A stretch of DNA of 5,295 bases, from positions 1-5,295 of the forward strand of contig JAEEHG010000021.1 of NCBI GenBank assembly GCA_016280695.1. Reading direction: 5' to 3'. The stretch comes from Solobacterium sp. Its GTDB lineage: Bacteria > Bacillota_I > Bacilli_A > Erysipelotrichales > Erysipelotrichaceae. Shown here piece after piece: positions 5,045 to 5,295 of this stretch. A program made the position numbers and the translations under genes. How positions within the stretch are numbered: position 1 is the first letter of the stretch; each line of letters opens with the position of its first letter. Below the pieces are notes generated by a model. The model saw only the letters and a list, made by a program, of their open reading frames with translations. It did not search any database and had not been told where the DNA came from.

Positions 5045-5295
5045 TTGATCGTTGTTTATACATCGCCGGGCTGCTCCGGCTGCCGTAAAGTCAAGCAGTG
5101 GCTGAAAGACCGCAATATTCCGTTTGTGGAGAAGAATATTTTCAAGGTGCTTCTGAATGATACGGAAATCAAGCATCTGCTCATGCGCAGTGAAAACGGT
5201 ACGGATGATATCGTATCGAAACGGTCTAAGATCATCCAGGAAAACAAAATCGATATTGATGAGATGTCAACGGATGAACTGATCGGCTTCATCAA
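5045..5295 (+). CDS. spx: Spx/ArsC-family transcriptional regulator, 3' end cut by window
   Basis: The first 83 residues are present and the frame is open at the right edge; Spx is normally about 131 residues. Spx binds the alpha-subunit C-terminal domain of RNA polymerase and redirects transcription under thiol (disulfide) stress, and is degraded by ClpXP otherwise. The N terminus (M)IVVYTSPGCSGCRK holds the redox CxxC pair C10 and C13, at the same positions as in B. subtilis Spx. IPFVEKNIF (25-33), the polymerase-contact glycine G52 in ENGTDDIVSKRSK (50-62), and EMSTDEL (73-79) also align well. The start is TTG at 5045, supported by AAGGTG six bases upstream and by the family's N-terminal length; no ATG fits. 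The relation to Spx rather than plain arsenate reductase rests on the CxxC pair and the ENGTDDI segment. The C-terminal part cannot be judged here. Confidence 0.92.
   Translation, partial: MIVVYTSPGCSGCRKVKQWLKDRNIPFVEKNIFKVLLNDTEIKHLLMRSENGTDDIVSKRSKIIQENKIDIDEMSTDELIGFI

Overview
The window comes from a bacterial chromosome, most likely a member of the Bacillota. The evidence is a strongly Spx-like gene, a ComK-family protein, a Lit/DUF1461 lipoprotein transacylase homologue, AGGAGG-type Shine-Dalgarno sites and tightly packed co-directional genes. Base composition is fairly GC-rich for that phylum by eye. A lineage such as the Erysipelotrichales would fit, but that placement is inference. 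All supported genes are on the + strand, there is no mobile element, RNA gene or CRISPR array, and no gene-free stretch exceeds 155 bases.

Region 1 (2-3478) reads as one operon of six genes: an HD-domain phosphohydrolase open at the left edge, an RdgB/HAM1 inosine/xanthosine triphosphate pyrophosphatase, a Lit-like membrane lipoprotein transacylase, a TrmL-type tRNA wobble-base 2'-O-methyltransferase, a 67-residue single-pass membrane protein, and a ComK-family transcription factor. Three of the junctions are overlaps (rdgB/lit 23 nt, lit/trmL 8 nt, small protein/comK-like 11 nt), so several proteins are probably translated in a coupled way. The first two genes suggest nucleotide-pool housekeeping, the next two are lipoprotein and tRNA modification, and the last two look like a regulatory pair.

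Region 2 (3479-3633) is the only real intergenic space. It holds a good sigma-A-type promoter (TTGACC, 18 nt, TAAAAT), a well-placed Shine-Dalgarno for a 33-codon upstream ORF that runs through the mgtE ribosome binding site and start codon, and a 12-base perfect palindrome. Together these look like a regulated leader for the magnesium transporter gene.

Region 3 (3634-5295) has a full-length MgtE magnesium channel/transporter with N domain, two CBS domains and a five-helix pore. Thirty-four bases later comes the 5' part of spx, the thiol-stress regulator of RNA polymerase, starting at TTG and cut by the window end. A promoter-like sequence whose -10 hexamer covers the mgtE stop codon could drive spx separately.

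The observations most worth a second look are the ComK-like regulator, which lacks the C-terminal segment of Bacillus subtilis ComK and is coupled to a tiny membrane protein, and the overlapping leader ORF at mgtE.
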